Below are positions 21,155-23,781 of a DNA stretch of 23,781 bases, one piece after another. Origin of the DNA: Candidatus Dojkabacteria bacterium (GTDB taxonomy: Bacteria > Patescibacteriota > Dojkabacteria > B142 > WJKM01); contig JAGQLH010000007.1 of the NCBI GenBank assembly GCA_020429465.1, positions 1-23,781 on the forward strand, read 5' to 3'. The position numbers and the translations under genes were made by a program. The notes beneath the pieces were generated by a model. It did not search any database, had not been told where the DNA came from, and saw nothing but the letters and a program-made list of their open reading frames with translations. The first letter of the stretch is position 1, and each line of letters opens with the position of its first letter.

Positions 21155-23137
21155 ATGAGTTCAAAATCAGCATTAGCACAAATACGTGATTATAGAATTG
21201 AAAAAGTAAAACAATTAAAAGATATGGGAATTGATCCCTATCCCTCAAAATCATTTCGCACTCATACTACAGATCAAATAAACAATAACTACGATGAGCT
21301 AGAAGGGCAAGAAGTGACAGTATCAGGAAGGTTGGTTTCCTGGCGAGAGCACGGACACCTCATCTTTGGACATATTCAAGACCAAAAGGGAAGAGTACAG
21401 CTTTATATTCGTGATGAGGAGCTTAAACCTACAAATGTAGATTCACAAACATTAGGGTTTGATAATTTCAATTTACTCGATGTAGGAGACATAATCGAAG
21501 CAACAGGAATCGTAACAAAGACTCAAAGAGGTGAGATTTCCGTACAACCAAAAACAGTAAGAATGCTTACCAAATCTATACGACCTTTACCTGAAAAATG
21601 GCAGGGTATCAAAGATCAAGAAACTCTCTTTAGAAAACGATACCTTGATATGATTATGAACCCCGACCACAAATGGAGATTTGAAAAAGCTGCACAAATT
21701 ACTTTTGCAATTAGAGAATTCCTCAATCATAGAGGGTTTTTAGAGATCAAAACTCCAATTATTCAACCTGTATATGGAGGAACCACAGCAAAGCCATTTA
21801 AAACAACAGTAAATGCACTCAATTCTGATTATTATCTTGCAGTTTCTCATGAGCTATACCTCAAGAGACTTATTACTGCGGGATTTGAAAATGTATACAA
21901 CTTAGTAGGGTACTTTAGAAATGAAGGAATAGATAGGTCTCATAATCCAGAGTTTAATATGATCGAAACTATGACAGCCTTCAAAAACTACGAGTACAAC
22001 ATGGAATTAACCGAAGAGCTCTATAAATATATCGGAGAAAAAGTATTTGGGAAAACAGTATTTAAAATCCAAGGCCAAGATGTAGACTTTGGAAAACCAT
22101 GGGAACGAATAATGATGATTGATGCTGTTAAAAAATATGCAAATTATGATTTTAATCAGGTTAAAAGTATAGAAGAAGCACATAAAATCCTTGATGAGAT
22201 TGGATATAGAGACGATAAACCAGCATCTATAGGAGAATCTATGCTTAAAGTATTCGAAGAAAAAGTTGAAGAACAGCTCATCCAACCAACATTCATCTAC
22301 GGACACCCAGTAGAAATTTCACCACTAGCAAAAACAATGACAAACGATCCACGGTTTGTAGAAAGGTTCGAAGGATTCATGGGAGGTATTGAAGCCGGAG
22401 ACAATTGGACCGAGCTTAATGATCCAGTAGAACTCTATGAACGTTTTAAAGAACAAGTAGAGCGGGGTAGAGGGGGTGAAGATGAATTCCACCCTATGGA
22501 TATAGAATTCATAGAATGTATGGAGTACGGAATGCCACCCACAACAGGTTTGGGGCCAGGCGTAGAGAGACTTATGATGATGTTTACCGAAACTGAATAT
22601 ATCGACGATGTACTATTCTTCCCTATGCAACGACCTGCCCCAATTTCTGAACTCGATAAAGAAATTTATGGAGAAGAGTATCTCGTAGGAACCGAAGGTA
22701 CTGATTCAAAAACTACTGAACAAGATTTTTCACAAAAGTTTGTAATTGTTGTAAATAAAGAATTAGAAGCATGGCAACATGCCAATACAATCGGACATAT
22801 TTCTGCATATCTAGGAAATACGCTTAGCGAAACATTTGCAACAGGTGATAGTTTTGCTACAAAGGATGGAAAAACACATCCGCGTAATAGTCAATTCCCA
22901 ATTGTTGTACTAGGAGCAAAACCAGGTCAAATGTCGAATCTTATGGAAAAAGTCCGTGAATCAGGACTCCATTACCATGGATTTATACGAGAAATGATTG
23001 AAACTACAGATGATGCTGAAATAACTAAAATTCTTTCTCAAAAATCTGATTCAGAAATTGAATACTTGGGAATTGGTATTTTTGGAAAAAATGATGATGT
23101 TGATGGACTCACTAAAAAATTCAGTCTACTAAAGTAA
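21155..23137 (+). CDS. lysS: Lysyl-tRNA synthetase (class II) fused to a C-terminal DUF2000 domain
   Basis: This 660-aa protein is longer than the roughly 500 aa of bacterial class II LysRS. Residues 1-150 hold the N-terminal helix (KVKQLKDMGIDPYPSK) and the OB-fold anticodon-binding domain (VTVSGRLVSWREHGHLIFGH). Residues 160-497 are the catalytic core: motif 1 IREFLNHRGFLEIKTPI, the SHELYLKRL lysine-site strand, motif 2 FRNEGIDRSHNPEFNMIE, and motif 3 GLGPGVERLMMMFT with its ATP-binding Arg. The lysine pocket loop reads EAGDNWTELND (413-423) where most LysRS have IANGFSELND. Residues 527-660 (KFVIVVNKELEAW, THPRNSQFPIVVLGA, SEIEYLGIGIFG, LTKKFSLL) match DUF2000, a PTH2-like fold of unknown function. 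The frame is continuous, so this is a real fusion. It attaches Lys to tRNA-Lys in the cytosol. Confidence 0.9.
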   Translation: MSSKSALAQIRDYRIEKVKQLKDMGIDPYPSKSFRTHTTDQINNNYDELEGQEVTVSGRLVSWREHGHLIFGHIQDQKGRVQLYIRDEELKPTNVDSQTLGFDNFNLLDVGDIIEATGIVTKTQRGEISVQPKTVRMLTKSIRPLPEKWQGIKDQETLFRKRYLDMIMNPDHKWRFEKAAQITFAIREFLNHRGFLEIKTPIIQPVYGGTTAKPFKTTVNALNSDYYLAVSHELYLKRLITAGFENVYNLVGYFRNEGIDRSHNPEFNMIETMTAFKNYEYNMELTEELYKYIGEKVFGKTVFKIQGQDVDFGKPWERIMMIDAVKKYANYDFNQVKSIEEAHKILDEIGYRDDKPASIGESMLKVFEEKVEEQLIQPTFIYGHPVEISPLAKTMTNDPRFVERFEGFMGGIEAGDNWTELNDPVELYERFKEQVERGRGGEDEFHPMDIEFIECMEYGMPPTTGLGPGVERLMMMFTETEYIDDVLFFPMQRPAPISELDKEIYGEEYLVGTEGTDSKTTEQDFSQKFVIVVNKELEAWQHANTIGHISAYLGNTLSETFATGDSFATKDGKTHPRNSQFPIVVLGAKPGQMSNLMEKVRESGLHYHGFIREMIETTDDAEITKILSQKSDSEIEYLGIGIFGKNDDVDGLTKKFSLLK

Positions 23138-23207
23138 TTGAGGTTACCATACTTTGCAATAGTTATTAAATAATGTTGCGTTTGAGTGTTACCTAAAATT
23201 AATTACT

Positions 23208-23234
23208 GTCACCCTTCAACAAGCTCAGGATGAC
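23208..23234. repeat. Dispersed palindromic repeat (GTCAxCCT...AGGATGAC type)
   Basis: GTCACCCT and AGGATGAC form an 8-bp stem with one mismatch, around a loop containing CTTCAACAAG. It resembles the GTCATCCTGAGC-type intergenic repeats that I recall from many bacterial genomes. The 119-bp gap between lysS and the next gene holds no other clear element and no intrinsic terminator. Confidence 0.5.
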
Positions 23235-23256
23235 TTTGACATAATCTCTGTAATCC

Positions 23257-23781
23257 ATGAAAATTGAAATAGAAAAGCGGGGCCCAATCTCTCAAAAAGA
23301 GAAAGAGAGACTCGTACAATTTCTCACTAAAAAAGGTGCGTTGATTAAAAAAACAGAACAGTTAGCGATATTTTGCGAGACTGACGATATTAACGACTCT
23401 AAAAAGACAGTTTCACTTAACTTACTCAAAGATACATCAACAGGCGATTTTGACTGTACTTTGAAAGCAAAACTTGGAGCCTGGGGAAAACATGCTCGCA
23501 AAGAAATTACTTTTCCTTTTTCAGAAGCAGACTTCGAGTCAGTAATTGGATTTATGGAAGTTCTCGGCATTACGAGAGCGTGTCCTCGTTTCTATCTTCG
23601 TTCTGACTATGCTTATGATATTTATAAGTTTTCAATTAAAGAGGAGGGACTACTTGAAGATCATTTTGAGATAGAAACTGAAATTGAAAAGGATGAAGGT
23701 ACTGATCGGATAGAGGATGAAATATTAGTCTTACTAACTAAGCTACAACTAACACTATTCGATGATACTTATTATAAAAAT
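23257..23781 (+). CDS. CYTH-like domain protein, cut by the window end
   Basis: The frame opens with ATG at 23257 and runs 175 codons to the window edge without a stop. The N-terminus MKIEIEKRGP has the E-x-E-x-(K/R) signature of CYTH tunnel enzymes (triphosphatases and class IV adenylate cyclases). The body alternates charged beta strands as expected for that barrel: FDCTLKAKLGAWGKHARKEI, FYLRSDYAYDIYKFSI and HFEIETEIEKDEG near 68-154, the last with another E-x-E-x-E run. CYTH enzymes hydrolyse triphosphates such as thiamine triphosphate or tripolyphosphate, using Mg or Mn. The match is by motif and pattern; another protein with a similar strand arrangement cannot be excluded. No ribosome binding site is evident. 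Confidence 0.55.
   Translation, partial: MKIEIEKRGPISQKEKERLVQFLTKKGALIKKTEQLAIFCETDDINDSKKTVSLNLLKDTSTGDFDCTLKAKLGAWGKHARKEITFPFSEADFESVIGFMEVLGITRACPRFYLRSDYAYDIYKFSIKEEGLLEDHFEIETEIEKDEGTDRIEDEILVLLTKLQLTLFDDTYYKN

Noticed and set aside
22007..22306. 99-codon open frame on the minus strand within lysS
   Set aside because: It is a low-complexity shadow rich in Phe, Ile and Cys opposite a conserved gene, with no start signal or family match. Other antisense frames in the window were dropped for the same reason.
1..23781. CRISPR arrays, tRNA or rRNA genes, insertion sequences, prophage genes
   Set aside because: I scanned the intergenic gaps and saw no regular repeat-spacer pattern, no tRNA-like cloverleaf ending, and no transposase or phage gene.

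Overview
The window is AT-rich, roughly 35-38% G+C by eye, and densely coding. Most genes lack a clear Shine-Dalgarno sequence, many overlap by a few bases, and standard stop codons are used (one TGA stop sits inside an ATGA overlap, so UGA is not recoded). Short dispersed palindromes lie between genes. Gene style and content fit an uncultivated Patescibacteria/CPR-type bacterium (Dojkabacteria, Katanobacteria or Microgenomates are plausible). This placement is inferred from protein style, since no rRNA is present.

Layout. (1) 3-1934: the end of a flavodoxin-fold quinone reductase, a polytopic membrane protein and an RNase D-type exonuclease. (2) 2061-7389: a half-size MFS transporter divergent from four tandem M20 metallopeptidase paralogues (carboxypeptidase G2-like), read from a good sigma-70-type promoter. 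(3) 7390-7820: a 431-bp non-coding gap holding a repeat remnant and a possible 130-nt transcription unit with its own promoter and an intrinsic terminator. (4) 7821-14591: two large, highly diverged ATP-grasp-like proteins, an unrecognised 384-aa protein with its own promoter, an Mpl-like Mur ligase with an altered C-terminal motif, and a small basic protein. (5) 14600-15571: a family 2 glycosyltransferase. (6) 15578-21102: a divergent ACT-domain protein facing a lysW-lysX-lysY-lysZ-lysJ operon (amino-group carrier protein pathway to lysine or ornithine) that ends with a class II glutamine amidotransferase. (7) 21155-23137: lysyl-tRNA synthetase fused to a DUF2000 (PTH2-fold) domain. (8) 23257-end: a CYTH-like protein cut by the window edge.

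How it fits together. The lys operon should carry alpha-aminoadipate or glutamate on the C-terminal Glu of LysW through phosphorylation, reduction and transamination. The release step needs an M20 hydrolase (LysK), and four M20 paralogues lie about 9 kb away, although they look more CPG2-like than LysK-like. Between these two blocks sit ligases (ATP-grasp and Mur-type) that form amide bonds. The whole window therefore looks like a neighbourhood for making and breaking amide bonds, with lysine use (LysRS) at one end.

The most unusual points are a LysW homologue with no zinc-binding cysteines, the LysRS-DUF2000 fusion, the ATP-grasp/orphan/Mur-ligase cassette, and a divergently transcribed ACT protein that could sense lysine or arginine.
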